Source: Parabacteroides hominis (GTDB taxonomy: Bacteria; Bacteroidota; Bacteroidia; Bacteroidales; Tannerellaceae). Taken from it: a stretch of 64,000 nt of DNA. The position numbers were made by a program, and so were the translations under genes. Positions 7,295 to 18,000 of this stretch are shown one piece after another (position 1 is the first letter of the stretch; each line of letters opens with the position of its first letter). The DNA is taken from positions 62,001 through 126,000 of the forward strand of contig NZ_JACOOJ010000002.1 in NCBI RefSeq assembly GCF_014287585.1, given 5' to 3'. The notes beneath the pieces are model-generated. The model did not search any database. It saw nothing but the letters and a program-made list of their open reading frames with translations, and was not told where the DNA came from.

Positions 7295-9433
7295 TTAATA
7301 GAAGCGGATACGGTTATCTTCTACATCAGCTTTGTTAACCAACGACTGGATAGCCTGGAAACCGAAGCGGTAAGCGTTAGAAGCATCCAAAGCTTTGATT
7401 TCGGCAGCTTCGTCATAGTTCTTGGCATCCTTGTTCTGTTCGTATACCTTGAATACATATACACCGTTGTTACCGGCAACCGGAGCACTCAACTGATCTT
7501 TCTGAGCCAGGGAAACCATTGCATTCAGCTTCGGTTCAACACCGATACCTGCGATGCGGCGTGTTGCAAAGCTAACGAACTTTACAGAATCTACAGAAGA
7601 ATTCATAGCCTGAGCATAAGCTTCAACAGAATTCAAATTCTTGGCAGACAGGTCCTGTGCGATCTTTTCACCCTTCTTCTGAGCGATCAACTCTGATTTC
7701 AACATCGGAGTAACAGATTCCAAAGAACGGTAACCTTCCGGCAACGTACCCTGAATAGCTGCAATCACAAACTTATCGTCACATTCGAAGATTTCAGAAA
7801 TATCGCCCTTGCTGTTCTGGAACGCCCAACGGATTACCGGACGGGAATTCTTGATAGAACCCAACAACTGGTCGTTAGCAGTAACTGTCACATTAGACAA
7901 CAAATTGTAACCGGCTTCTTTAGCGGCATCATCCAATTTATCCATATTCTGATTCTTAGAAATAAACTGGTTCAATTCATTATAGATATTACCATAAGTC
8001 TTCGTGCTCGGAGATACGGTCATATCGATATCGGCCACTTTATACTTGTCAACGTTTGCAGTCTTATCGGTAACCTTGATGATATGCGTACCATACAAAG
8101 ATTTCACAATTGAATAATCATTGACCGGAGTTGAGAAAACAGCTTTTTTGAAATCATCATTTACACCTCTCAAAGCTGTCGCTTCAGTAAACCAACCCAG
8201 TTCACCGCCTTTTTCAGCAGCCTGGTCAGCAGAATATTCCTTTGCCAAGGCAGCAAAGTCGCCACCTTTCTTCAATACGTTCAACAAGCTATCGGCTTTT
8301 GCTTTGATAGCAGCTTCATCGCCTGTATTTGCCAACATGATATGGCTGACCTTTACAGAGTCAGGAGCAACGGTTTTGTCTACCAACTTAAACAATCTGT
8401 ATTTGTCGTTTTCGAAAACAGGACCGTATACATCACCTACATTCGCAGTCTTTACAAATTGCTTCATTTCAGGATCCAATGCATTCTCTGTAAAGAAAGC
8501 GTCCATATAAGGTATTTCAGAATTTTCCGTTACCAGATCAGCCACTTTTTCAGAAGTAGCCAACTCGCTCTTCAAAGATTCGATCTCAGCACTTGCTTTG
8601 TCGTAGTCCTCTTTGCTCGGACGGATATCGACAGCGATATACTTGATTACTTTTCCTTCTTTCTGCTTGAACAACTCTTTACGCTGATTGTACAGCTTTT
8701 CGATATCGCTCTTGCTTACCTGTATAGTTGAATCAGGAATAGAAGCATAAGATTGCATTGCATAAACGATATCAGAGCTTACAGCCGAACCGTCGAAAGC
8801 ATCCTTTGCATCCAGTTTGTTGGCAGAAACAGCCTTGCTCAACAGAGTCGTATATTTCTGTTCCAGACGTTGACGTTTGATATTCTTTTCCCAGAACATC
8901 CAGAACTGACGAGCCTGCAACAACTGTGCCTGCTGGTCGGCAGGATAGTTAGCGATATTATCGTCGTCGATCGTCTTCAAGAAGTTTAATAATGCAGTTT
9001 TGTCAAATGCACCAGTCTGCGGATTTACAAACATCTGCATCTGTTGGATCATCGGGGAAATGTTTTCACCCTGAACCATATCGAACAGTTCTTCCGGACC
9101 TACTCCCATTCCTAATTCGGAAGTTGCTTCATTCAAAACAACATCCTGTACCATACCATCGAATACAGACTGACGGATTTGAGTCTGATATTCTTCGGGC
9201 AGACTGGTGGAACCTGTCTGCATTTTGTACATTTCAGTCATTTCGTCTACACGATCCTGAAATTCTTGAATTTTAATAACTTCTCCGTCTACTTCCGCAA
9301 CCTTCTCCTGTGATTGTCTGAAATAAGTAGAACCGGAGTTCAAAAAGTCACCGATGATAAAAGCGAACAATGCCACCCCCACAACGAGTACCAGCAGTCC
9401 TGCTTTGCTTCTGATTTTTTCCAGCGTAGCCAT
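7295..9433 (-). CDS. PpiD-like peptidylprolyl isomerase (SurA_N/parvulin)
   Basis: A 712-residue membrane-anchored chaperone that assists folding of exported and outer-membrane proteins in the periplasm. Residues 1-35 hold one transmembrane helix (GLLVLVVGVALFAFIIGDFL) with the bulk outside. A SurA/PpiD-type N-terminal helical domain follows (to about 250), and a parvulin rotamase domain begins near 360: VKVSHIMLA, then KKGGDFAALAKEYSADQAAEKGGELGWF. A second degenerate isomerase-like region is likely toward the C-terminus. It is the last gene of the coaX-to-ppiD envelope operon and is followed by a strong terminator. The PpiD family is clear; whether the rotamase is active in vivo cannot be judged. 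Confidence 0.92.
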   Translation of the reverse strand: MATLEKIRSKAGLLVLVVGVALFAFIIGDFLNSGSTYFRQSQEKVAEVDGEVIKIQEFQDRVDEMTEMYKMQTGSTSLPEEYQTQIRQSVFDGMVQDVVLNEATSELGMGVGPEELFDMVQGENISPMIQQMQMFVNPQTGAFDKTALLNFLKTIDDDNIANYPADQQAQLLQARQFWMFWEKNIKRQRLEQKYTTLLSKAVSANKLDAKDAFDGSAVSSDIVYAMQSYASIPDSTIQVSKSDIEKLYNQRKELFKQKEGKVIKYIAVDIRPSKEDYDKASAEIESLKSELATSEKVADLVTENSEIPYMDAFFTENALDPEMKQFVKTANVGDVYGPVFENDKYRLFKLVDKTVAPDSVKVSHIMLANTGDEAAIKAKADSLLNVLKKGGDFAALAKEYSADQAAEKGGELGWFTEATALRGVNDDFKKAVFSTPVNDYSIVKSLYGTHIIKVTDKTANVDKYKVADIDMTVSPSTKTYGNIYNELNQFISKNQNMDKLDDAAKEAGYNLLSNVTVTANDQLLGSIKNSRPVIRWAFQNSKGDISEIFECDDKFVIAAIQGTLPEGYRSLESVTPMLKSELIAQKKGEKIAQDLSAKNLNSVEAYAQAMNSSVDSVKFVSFATRRIAGIGVEPKLNAMVSLAQKDQLSAPVAGNNGVYVFKVYEQNKDAKNYDEAAEIKALDASNAYRFGFQAIQSLVNKADVEDNRIRFY

Positions 9434-9530
9434 TTATCTTTATCTATTTTAAAGTTTATTATTCTACATTTTAAGGGCACGAAGATACGAAAAAAAGAGA
9501 TTGCCGCATCTTTTTATGCTCTTTTTTTAA

Positions 9531-10787
9531 TTAACTCACTACTTTCATACGAACTAATTCGATTTTCGTAGCCGTCACTTTTATGATTTTAAAAGAATAT
9601 TTATCGATTACAACCGTTTCATTCAACTTCGGGAATTTCTGATAAAAGTGCAATATAAAACCGGCGATCGTCACATAATCATCCGACTCCGGCAATTCCA
9701 GATCAAACTTTTCGTTCAACGTATCGATCTCTATACGACCGGATAGCAGATATTCGTCATCTCCTACCTTCTTGGCGACATACGATTTGATATCGTGCTC
9801 GTCTTCTATCTCTCCGAATATTTCTTCTACCAGGTCTTCCAGGGTTACGATTCCCGAAGTACCGCCAAATTCATCCACCACGACAGCCATGCTTTTCTTG
9901 TCCTGCATCAGGACTTTCATCAATTTATTGGCAGCCATCGTTTCGGGAACGATCGAGACGCTTCGGATACTTTGTGTCCAGTCTTCCGGGTTTTTAAACA
10001 TTTCCGAAGAATGGATATATCCGACAATATCATCTATATTTTCATTATAAACAAGTATCTTGGAAAGTCCTGTCTCTATAAAACGGGAACGCAATTCCTC
10101 AAGAGTGGCTGTCTTATCACATGCCACAATTTCCGTACGGGGAACTATGCAATCACGCAAACGCACATTCGAGAAATCGAGTGCATTCTGAAAGATCTTC
10201 ACCTCCGTATCCATATCCGAATTCTGAGGCGCATCTTCAATACTCTGCTGGATAAAATAGTCAAGGTCGACCTTCCCCAGCGCCCGTTGCGTCGAACCGG
10301 TCACATTCTTTACACCTGCAATTTTCAGAATAAGGAAAGAGAGCAGAGACGAAAATTTAGAAATCGGATACAATACAATGTATATAATCAACAAAGGTAC
10401 CGAAAACAAGGTAAGCGAAAAGTTCGGATTCAGTTTAAAAACAGTCTTTGGAATAAACTCCCCGGTAAACAATATCAGGATAGTCGAAATAATAGACTGA
10501 GTCAAAACAATCAGAGCCTCGTTATTTACTACACGTGCAATAAACGGTTCCAGGATAATCGCCATCTGCAAACCGTAGACCACCAACGCAATATTGTTTC
10601 CGACCAACATCGTAGATATAAACTGATGCGGGTTCCGGTAAAATATATCCAAAATCTTACTCGTCAGGCTTTTTTCCTTTTTGTCAAGTTCAAAACGTAA
10701 CTTATTGGAGGAGATAAAGGCAATCTCCATCCCTGAAAAGAATGCAGAGAAAGCCAATGATATTAATATGTATGTAAGTGCGCCCAT
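9531..10787 (-). CDS. CNNM/CorC-family membrane protein (DUF21, CBS pair, CorC_HlyC)
   Basis: A 418-residue protein with the typical three-part layout. An N-terminal DUF21 domain has about four membrane helices (residues 1-190, opening with ALTYILISLAFSAFFSGMEIAF). A pair of CBS domains follows at about 205-330 (VPRTEIVAC and VVVDEFGGTSGIVTLEDLVEEIFGEI are characteristic), then a C-terminal CorC_HlyC domain. Such proteins are linked to Mg2+/Co2+ efflux, and in gliding Bacteroidetes the homologue is GldE. Its ATG shares a base with the stop codon of lptC (both use 10787), so translation is coupled. The transported ion is inferred from the family only. Confidence 0.9.
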   Translation of the reverse strand: MGALTYILISLAFSAFFSGMEIAFISSNKLRFELDKKEKSLTSKILDIFYRNPHQFISTMLVGNNIALVVYGLQMAIILEPFIARVVNNEALIVLTQSIISTILILFTGEFIPKTVFKLNPNFSLTLFSVPLLIIYIVLYPISKFSSLLSFLILKIAGVKNVTGSTQRALGKVDLDYFIQQSIEDAPQNSDMDTEVKIFQNALDFSNVRLRDCIVPRTEIVACDKTATLEELRSRFIETGLSKILVYNENIDDIVGYIHSSEMFKNPEDWTQSIRSVSIVPETMAANKLMKVLMQDKKSMAVVVDEFGGTSGIVTLEDLVEEIFGEIEDEHDIKSYVAKKVGDDEYLLSGRIEIDTLNEKFDLELPESDDYVTIAGFILHFYQKFPKLNETVVIDKYSFKIIKVTATKIELVRMKVVS

Positions 10788-11527
10788 TACTTCGTTTTAT
10801 CCATCTCGACCGGCACCAATTCCTGCGGAGCCGTTTTTTCCATTCGTGCCGGTTTCTTCTGCGGAACAGTAGCCGTAGCTGGGTTGATAGCTACGGGCAC
10901 GGAATCTGCCGGAACGGTATTTTGAGTCGAATCGGTCGTTGCCGATTCACTGACAGGGAATATTCCCTGAGAATTAAATATCTTATATTGAGTCATATCC
11001 TGATTCGATTCGAATCCGATACCAGTTATGATCTTATCTTCTTCTTGTATCCGGATGTATTTATCCGTATAGATTTTTTCTTCTTTCTGATTCCAGAAAA
11101 GAAGAGACGTTTCAAACGTTTTTCCTTCCAGGCTTTCCACCTTTACGTTCCCGGCCCATTTCCATAGACCTTGCTTCTCATAGTTATAGGCAGTATCAGC
11201 CCTGAGACTTGCTTCTGTACGAAACAGCGTGTCGAATTTTTCTACATAAATACCTTCAGGAAAATACGAGAACGGCTCTTTAGCTTTATCGAATTTCAGA
11301 AATTCTTTAGCGGTAGCGCGATAGCGCGTAATTCCCGAATCGGAGAACTGAGTAGTATAATCAGTAGTCCTCAACGTATAGGTTGTTTCGGGATCGAAAG
11401 CAACCACAACCACCTCCTTTTTATCGCCATTACAGGAGGCAGTAAATAAAAGAAGCATAACAACTACCACTAAGATAGTTGTTATGCCTTGTTCGTTCGT
11501 TTTACAAAGAAAACGGTTCTTAATCAT
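10787..11527 (-). CDS. lptC: LPS export protein LptC
   Basis: LptC is the bitopic inner-membrane part of the Lpt bridge that hands lipopolysaccharide from LptBFG to LptA. This 246-residue protein has one N-terminal hydrophobic helix (ITTILVVVVMLLLFTASC) ending in a lipobox-like TASC. The beta-jellyroll region has the usual strand pattern: YRATAKEFLKFDKAKEPFSYFPEGIYVEKFD and WKWAGNVKVESLEGKTFETSLLFWNQKEEKIYTD. A Pro/Thr/Lys-rich tail follows. It lies in the envelope operon between a TPR protein and the CorC-like gene, 2 bp below the TPR gene's stop. The Cys raises the possibility that it is a lipoprotein rather than membrane-spanning. Confidence 0.9.
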   Translation of the reverse strand: MIKNRFLCKTNEQGITTILVVVVMLLLFTASCNGDKKEVVVVAFDPETTYTLRTTDYTTQFSDSGITRYRATAKEFLKFDKAKEPFSYFPEGIYVEKFDTLFRTEASLRADTAYNYEKQGLWKWAGNVKVESLEGKTFETSLLFWNQKEEKIYTDKYIRIQEEDKIITGIGFESNQDMTQYKIFNSQGIFPVSESATTDSTQNTVPADSVPVAINPATATVPQKKPARMEKTAPQELVPVEMDKTK

Positions 11528-11529
11528 AA

Positions 11530-12894
11530 TTATCTGATTGTGACAGTCTCACCAATCCAGCCCCCGATTTTGAAAGTTTTTCCTTTTTCCAGATCCGGGT
11601 GCATGAAAACCTCTTCCGTTGAAGGAAGGTGAGCACGATAAGTATTAGCCAATTTAGCAGCATCTTCTGCCACATTCTGATCTACCTGTCTTGCTTTTTC
11701 AAATTTATCGATAGCTGCATAGTAAACAACTTTTGCCAATACAGCATCATTCGGATAGATAGATTTAGCAGATTTAGCATACATGTTACCGATCAGGATG
11801 TACGGTGCACCGTAATCAGGATTGGTTTCGATTGCTTTCTGGCAATATTGTCTTGCTTTTGACAAGTTGTTCTGTTCGAACAACAGCACACCGATCAGAT
11901 AATAATCTTCAGCTTTTGAAACAGCATCGGTTTCCATATTGGCAGCTTCTTCGAAATACTTGATTGCCTTATCGTAATCTTTTGCTTTTACAGCCTGCTT
12001 AGCAATACCGATAGCAGCATCTGCACTCGGTTCCAGTTCGTAAGCATAAGCAGCAGCAGCGTAGAATGCTTCGATTTCCTGGCAACGAACGCGTCTCAAC
12101 ATGGAAAGGATCTCCTTCAAGGCATCCAGATTTCCTTTAGCTGCTTCCACTTTGCTTGCATACATATTCTGCAATGTTTCACAATCAGCAGCACCACTTC
12201 CTGCAAAACCGCCATCGATGGCAGACTTGAAAGTAGTCAGGTTCTTAATTTCCTTTTCATTATTTGCAGCTTGGGCAGCAGCCAACTGAGCAGCGATAAT
12301 CTTAGAACATTTCAGGTAATCTTCCAGATATTGTTGTTTGAAATTCGGATCAGCGATCAATTGCTGATGTGCAGCCATCATATACAGAGACACACCCATT
12401 GCTTCGGTATTTTCACCGAATTCGTTCACAACTTCACCCAACCATCCATAAATAACTTTAGGATCAGCATTATCACCCATCAGACGCAAATAATCGGCAG
12501 CCTTACGAGCAATAATCCAGTCTTTACCATATTTCCGGTCATTACCGAAATATTTCACACGCGTATCATAAACTTTCATCAAATCCTCAATAAGAGCAGC
12601 TTTCTTCGCCGGATCTTTCTCGGTATTGATTTTCCAGTCCATGATCTTTACTCCATACAGGTAGATATCCTTATGAGCCCCCGGACATTCGGTATAAGCC
12701 TGATGCCAGAATTCATAAGCATCCTTGAAATTCCCTGCTTTGGCGTAAGGGACAAACAAGCTGATATTGGTAATACAACGTACGCTATCTTCACCAGAAC
12801 CGAACGGAGTACCAGTATCCACACCTTTTTGTGCATAAGCTCCGAACGACATCATCGAGCATCCGAGAGCCAACAATAATACTTTGATCTTCAT
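11530..12894 (-). CDS. Periplasmic TPR-repeat protein
   Basis: A 454-residue secreted protein with a signal peptide (MKIKVLLLALGCSMMSFGAYAQ, cut after AYA). The mature part is largely helical. TPR units are recognisable toward the C-terminus: AIKYFEEAANMETDAVSKAEDYYLIGVLLFEQNNLSKARQYCQKAIETNPDYGAPYILIGNMYA. TPRs act as protein-binding scaffolds, so a role in outer-membrane or LPS assembly fits its neighbours lptC and ppiD. It is separated from lptC by 2 bp and from the upstream outer-membrane protein gene by 29 bp. No enzymatic motif is seen. Confidence 0.85.
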   Translation of the reverse strand: MKIKVLLLALGCSMMSFGAYAQKGVDTGTPFGSGEDSVRCITNISLFVPYAKAGNFKDAYEFWHQAYTECPGAHKDIYLYGVKIMDWKINTEKDPAKKAALIEDLMKVYDTRVKYFGNDRKYGKDWIIARKAADYLRLMGDNADPKVIYGWLGEVVNEFGENTEAMGVSLYMMAAHQQLIADPNFKQQYLEDYLKCSKIIAAQLAAAQAANNEKEIKNLTTFKSAIDGGFAGSGAADCETLQNMYASKVEAAKGNLDALKEILSMLRRVRCQEIEAFYAAAAYAYELEPSADAAIGIAKQAVKAKDYDKAIKYFEEAANMETDAVSKAEDYYLIGVLLFEQNNLSKARQYCQKAIETNPDYGAPYILIGNMYAKSAKSIYPNDAVLAKVVYYAAIDKFEKARQVDQNVAEDAAKLANTYRAHLPSTEEVFMHPDLEKGKTFKIGGWIGETVTIR

Positions 12895-12923
12895 ATTTAT
12901 TTCTATTAAAGTTAACTATTTAG

Positions 12924-14213
12924 TTAATCGACCTTAAACTTCATAAACCACGCTTCATTGAACGTATAATTCACGGTAAAACGGAAATACTGTTCATCAA
13001 TCATGTTCATCTTCACTTCCGGTTTCTTTTTCACATATTCAAACGATATGTTAATCAACGAACGGTTATCAATCAGCGGTAATCCCAGACCGACACTTGC
13101 TCCGATCTCGTTATAACCGTCTCCGGAAGGATTGGCATCTGTCCGGTTCATACGCAAATATGAATTGCCATAATGGACACCTGCACGATAGCGAATCCGG
13201 CTGAAATATGACTTACGCATATAATCCGGAATATATTCGCCACCCACTGCGACCCGGTAACGATTCTTGAAATTACCTTTCTCCCCAAAGTAAGGCATTT
13301 TTCCCCAATCTTCATAGGAAAAATCTGCCGCTAACGTTAATTTATTTTGTTTCACATATGAAAGACCCACTCCGTACGAATTAGGCAGATCAAATGCTTT
13401 ACCGCTAATTGTGTCAGACTGAAGAACTTCCCCATCCGATCCGGAAGATGTATAAGACTGGGTCAATTGATAAGATTTAGCATGCAAGCTCTTTTTCGGA
13501 GAAAAGACAAGACCCAATGTCACACTTTCCGTTTTACTTAACGGATGTGTATATTGCAAACCGAAATCCATCTTCAAATCACGCACTCTCAATTCCTGGC
13601 TACGATTCGTATTATATGCTCCGGTACCTTCGCCACTCATGATAACAAGCTGTTCATGCGTGATATTTCCAAACAGGAAACCGAAATTGGCGCCAACAGC
13701 CAAACGCTTTTTCCAAAGATCGATAGAAATACCGCCATACAAATCACTCAAACCGCCCGATCCGTTATAGGTTTCCGTAAATGTCACTCCCTGGTCGTTA
13801 CGCAAAGTGCCAAATTTATAACCGACATAAGAATAGGGCAACAGACCTATACTCAAGGCTATCCGGCGATGAATCGGGAACTGCATTGCGATATATTCCA
13901 CATTTCCGTTTATATCGTTCTGCCGGGCATTTCCGTCATCGAACCACGACAACTGACCGGCTACACCAAAATCAAAGAGAAATGTCAGGGAATCCATGCA
14001 ACTGTATGACGCCGGGTTCATCGGATTTATCTGTTTTGGCGAACGTAATCCGTAACCTACACCGCCCATGGCTCGACCTGCGCCGAACGAACGTTCTCCC
14101 AAATCACCGTACCCGAAACGAGTATAGGGCGAGTTAGTATTGTTTTGCGCCATCAAAGGCAACAGTATGAATATAAGAACGCTTGTTATTAGTACCTTAT
14201 TAATCTTCAACAT
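12924..14213 (-). CDS. Outer-membrane beta-barrel protein, conserved in Bacteroidetes
   Basis: A 429-residue protein with a signal peptide ending in LPLMAQ and many alternating aromatic/polar beta strands (e.g. YTRFGYGDLGE, AVGANFGFLFG), ending in a strand whose final residues are WFMKFKVD. It resembles the FadL-like 'membrane protein' encoded next to coaX in Bacteroidales. The N-terminal NSPYTRFGYGDLG segment is typical of that set. Its start overlaps the coaX stop by 14 bp, so the two are translationally coupled, and it shares the operon with TPR, lptC and ppiD genes. The cargo or role is unknown. Confidence 0.8.
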   Translation of the reverse strand: MLKINKVLITSVLIFILLPLMAQNNTNSPYTRFGYGDLGERSFGAGRAMGGVGYGLRSPKQINPMNPASYSCMDSLTFLFDFGVAGQLSWFDDGNARQNDINGNVEYIAMQFPIHRRIALSIGLLPYSYVGYKFGTLRNDQGVTFTETYNGSGGLSDLYGGISIDLWKKRLAVGANFGFLFGNITHEQLVIMSGEGTGAYNTNRSQELRVRDLKMDFGLQYTHPLSKTESVTLGLVFSPKKSLHAKSYQLTQSYTSSGSDGEVLQSDTISGKAFDLPNSYGVGLSYVKQNKLTLAADFSYEDWGKMPYFGEKGNFKNRYRVAVGGEYIPDYMRKSYFSRIRYRAGVHYGNSYLRMNRTDANPSGDGYNEIGASVGLGLPLIDNRSLINISFEYVKKKPEVKMNMIDEQYFRFTVNYTFNEAWFMKFKVD

Positions 14214-14928
14214 TATACTCTAAGATTCTGTTTAATCCTGTCAACACTAAATTAATGTCTGCAAAGATGGAGTTTTTTAGCCGTCTTTCAAAATAAAACG
14301 AATGACCGCCTGTTAAAAAAACCAAAAGGTTAGGATATTTTAGCCGAAGCATTTCGATATACCCATCCATCTCGCACACTATACCATTTACTACTCCAGC
14401 CTGGATGGCTGTTTCCGTATCCGTTCCGACCAGAGAAATGTCCTCCTGCTCGACCACCAAAGGCAATTTCTTCGTAAACTGGTTCAATGCCTTGAACCGG
14501 GTTGTCATTCCGGGCGAAATATTTCCCCCTAAATAAGAACCGGAAGCATCGATCAATTCATACGTAATAGCTGTTCCGGCATCGATCACCAGCAAATCCT
14601 TTCCGGGTTGCAGGTAATTAGCTCCGACAGCGGCAGCCAACCGGTCTCTACCCAACGTTTCAGGTGTTTTATATTGCACCTTAATCGGAAGAGACACCGT
14701 TTCGTCCAAAAACACAAAATTCCGAAGATTGCTTTCCAAGTATGCAACCAATTCGTCATCTTTATCTATCACTGTCGAGAATATCCCTTTCGTCAACGGG
14801 TATTTCTTAAAGATAGAAGAGATAACTTCCACGTCGAATTTCTTAAACACAAAAGAAGCCTCCATATGCTTCTTATTGTATACAGCCACCTTCGATGATG
14901 TGTTTCCTTGTTCTATAATGAGATTCAC
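14200..14928 (-). CDS. coaX: Type III pantothenate kinase CoaX
   Basis: CoaX phosphorylates pantothenate in the first step of coenzyme A synthesis. Family blocks are visible: a phosphate-binding EQGNTSSKVAVY at the N-terminus (in place of DxGNT), DRLAAAVGANYL, LVIDAGTAITYELID, GGNISPGMTTRFKAL and FLTGGHS. I start it at a GTG (14926-14928, VNLIIEQGN), giving about 242 residues, normal for the family. The longer ATG frame to 15039 would add 37 hydrophobic residues that no CoaX has, and it would run through the terminator of the beta-galactosidase gene (14998-15030). It leads the envelope operon. Confidence 0.93.
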   Translation of the reverse strand: MNLIIEQGNTSSKVAVYNKKHMEASFVFKKFDVEVISSIFKKYPLTKGIFSTVIDKDDELVAYLESNLRNFVFLDETVSLPIKVQYKTPETLGRDRLAAAVGANYLQPGKDLLVIDAGTAITYELIDASGSYLGGNISPGMTTRFKALNQFTKKLPLVVEQEDISLVGTDTETAIQAGVVNGIVCEMDGYIEMLRLKYPNLLVFLTGGHSFYFERRLKNSIFADINLVLTGLNRILEYNVED

Positions 14929-14997
14929 GTATCTGAATTTTTCCGCAAAGAAAAACAAAAATGATGAGATAACAGACATATCTAAGGCACAAAGTAT

Positions 14998-15030
14998 AAA
15001 AAAACAGGAAAGGAATGACTTCCTCTCCTG
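14998..15030 (-). terminator. Rho-independent terminator after the GH2 gene
   Basis: The minus strand reads CAGGAGAGGAA, loop GTCA, TTCCTTTCCTG, then seven T. This 11-bp stem with one G-T pair starts 26 bp beyond the beta-galactosidase stop. It sits inside the longest possible coaX reading frame and so argues for the downstream GTG start of coaX. Confidence 0.85.
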
Positions 15031-15055
15031 CTCCATCATATATCGTAAAGTTCAA

Positions 15056-18000
15056 TTAATCAGCTAAAATCACCAGTTCGGCTCCCGATGCAAAATCTTG
15101 TCCGCGCTGCTCGCTCAATGCGGTAAAGCGGATATAGCGGGCTTTAACCGGCTGATCGAACAATACTTTCTTTTCCTTCAGGTTATTTTCAAAAGTGCCT
15201 TTCAGGATCGGTTCACCCCAGTTCTTTCCGTCTTGGCTGACACTGATCGAATAGTCCTTGATATTTCCATTCGATCCGTCCTGCCGGGGAAGGAATGAAA
15301 AGCCTTTGATCTGTTTTACTTCACCGGCATCCAAGTCCACCCAATGCGGATATTTGGCAACGGTAACAGAAAACATCGTGTGCCAGATCGTATTCGGATC
15401 GCCATCCGTCAGATTCTTGGCGTCTCCGTAACCGGACTCTTCACTGCTTGTATAAACCACTTCCGTCTGGATACTTTCGATTTTGCTAAATGAAGCCGTT
15501 GCATTGATTTTAGGATTATCTTTAAACCAGGCTTTTACCGCCCCCCCATTGCGGAACGGTATGGCTTCCGTATATTCCTTCGCTTTTCCTTTCCCGTCGA
15601 TCGTATAACAAATCACAGCATCTTTGCGGGCAGATGAAAGCTCAACTGCTCCGGCGCGATTACGCATGATTGTCAATGGCATTTCTCCGGCGGGTGCAAC
15701 ATTTGCAATAGCCGTTAAATCTTTTCCGGCGGGACGGATTATAAAGCCCATGTCATGATGTCCGGCAAAGACACGATCCTGTTCCAGTGGCCCGCCTTGT
15801 CCGCAACTGTTACCGCCCAACCCTGTCACAGCCGCATCCAAGTGCAGGTAAGTATCTCCGGCCACCGGCAATTGATACGGATGCGGAGCCAAAATCAAAT
15901 CAAGTGCAGAGTATTGAAGAGCCGATGCAGACAAACGGTCGGTAGCCACAAACACAACACCGTCACCAGCCGGATCGGTCAGAGCACACCAGCGTACATC
16001 CTCGTGGTTACCCATATCCTGAGGTTTCGGGAAATTCACAAACTCGCCTGCCACCGTATTCTTATGCTGTTCGATAAACTGTCCGCTCTTACGATCGGCA
16101 TAGTTGTCGATCGGACCACGTCCGTAATAAGTGAAGCCGGCATATTGCTGCGGGACTTTCATCACATATCCTAAGCGCGGCAATACCAGGCTTGGACGGT
16201 TGGAAGTGATGCTCGACTGCAATTCGATAGAGCCGTCAGGATAAACGGTCCAGATTTGATTCGTCGTAAACTTGAAATCATTTTCTTCGAATCTCTTATC
16301 CGTCAGTTCCTCTATACTATTCTTTCCCGTGCTGGTTCCACCTTTGATCTTAGCCCCGTTCGGTGCCTGCGACTCGACAGTGAAAGCCAGAACGACCGTA
16401 CCGTCCTTTCTTTCCAGGACCGTACTGTTCGTTGCCCGATGTTGGAGGTTATGCAAACCGTGTTCAAACCACTGCGAATAGAACCAGTTGTCGTTATTGG
16501 TAAAAGCACGCAAGGCATCGAGCTTCGGACCGTTTCCATCAGCTATAATCGTCTTGCCTCCGTATACCAGGCTATAGATCGTACCCGTCTCCATATCGAA
16601 CTTGGCTACGAAATTGTCACCGCTCACTGCTTTAATCGAAGCATCCGAATTATCCAACTTCACTTTTCCGGCAGAAGCCGTCACGGTGCTGATGGAAGGA
16701 CGCGCTGTAGCTTCCTGCAACAACATTTGTTCCTCCGCCACCACAAATCCTTTTTCAGCCCACGGCATATTAACTTTAAGAAGGAACTGTACCTTTACAA
16801 AATACTCGGAATCATTCTTCAGCTTGTCAAAAGGCACAGGAACTGACACCTGGGCTTTGGTACGGGCAGGAATCGCCCCGGAATTAACCAAACCGGATTG
16901 AATTTCCTTTCCGTTTTCGTAAACCGACCATCTTACATCATAATCAGAAAGATCCTTAAAGTAATATTTATTGAATATCTCAAAAAGGCCTTTCCGGGCA
17001 TCGACCGCTTTCACGTCAATATGCTGATATACTTTCTTGACTTCATAATACTGCGGTTTCGGCTCCAGATCACCGAACACAATGCCGTTCATCACAAACT
17101 GACCGTCATTCGGAGTATCGCCGAAGTCCCCGCCATACGCCAGATAGCGTTTACCGGTCTTTTTATCATAGTTATACATCGACTGGTCCACCCAATCCCA
17201 GATAGCACCGCCGCAGAAGAAGTTTGTCGATTCTATTGCTTCCCAATAATCCACCAGGTTACCACAGGCATTCCCCATAGAATGGGCATACTCGGAAATA
17301 TGGAACGGGTATTTGATATCATAATCACCTTTCACCGCACCACGCGTCCAACCGATAGACGGATATTGGTTCGATCCCATATCCACTATATCATTATTAC
17401 GTTCATACTGGACGGGGCGGGATTTATCCACCAGCTTCAACGCATCATAAGCAGCCACGAAGTTTTCGCCCGATCCCGCTTCATTACCCAACGACCAGAT
17501 CACGATAGACGGATTGTTGATATTGGCATGAACCATCTCCATCACACGTGCGACATGCGCCTTTTTCCATTCCACCGGATGCGAAAGGGATGCAGCCCCG
17601 TAATAATATTCGTGCGACTCGATATTAGCTTCGTCTTCCAGATAAAGACCATATTTATTACATAAGAAATACCAATAAGGATCATCCGGATAATGTGAAT
17701 TACGCACATGGTTGATATTAGCACGCTTCATCAGCATCACCTCTTTTTCCATCATATCGCGCGTGATGGCATGCCCGACCGCCGGATTCGATTCATGGCG
17801 GTTCACGCCTTTCAGCTTGACGGTCTTACCATTTATATAATAGTAACGTCCGGCCAATCCGAATTCATCTTCTTCAGCCGATGTATCTTTGATTTCGACT
17901 TTGCGGAAACCGACAATAGTCGAAACGGTTTCTACCGTTTTGCCTTTGGCATTTTTCAACTCCGCCACTAATGTATAACGATACGGGAACTCTGCCGACC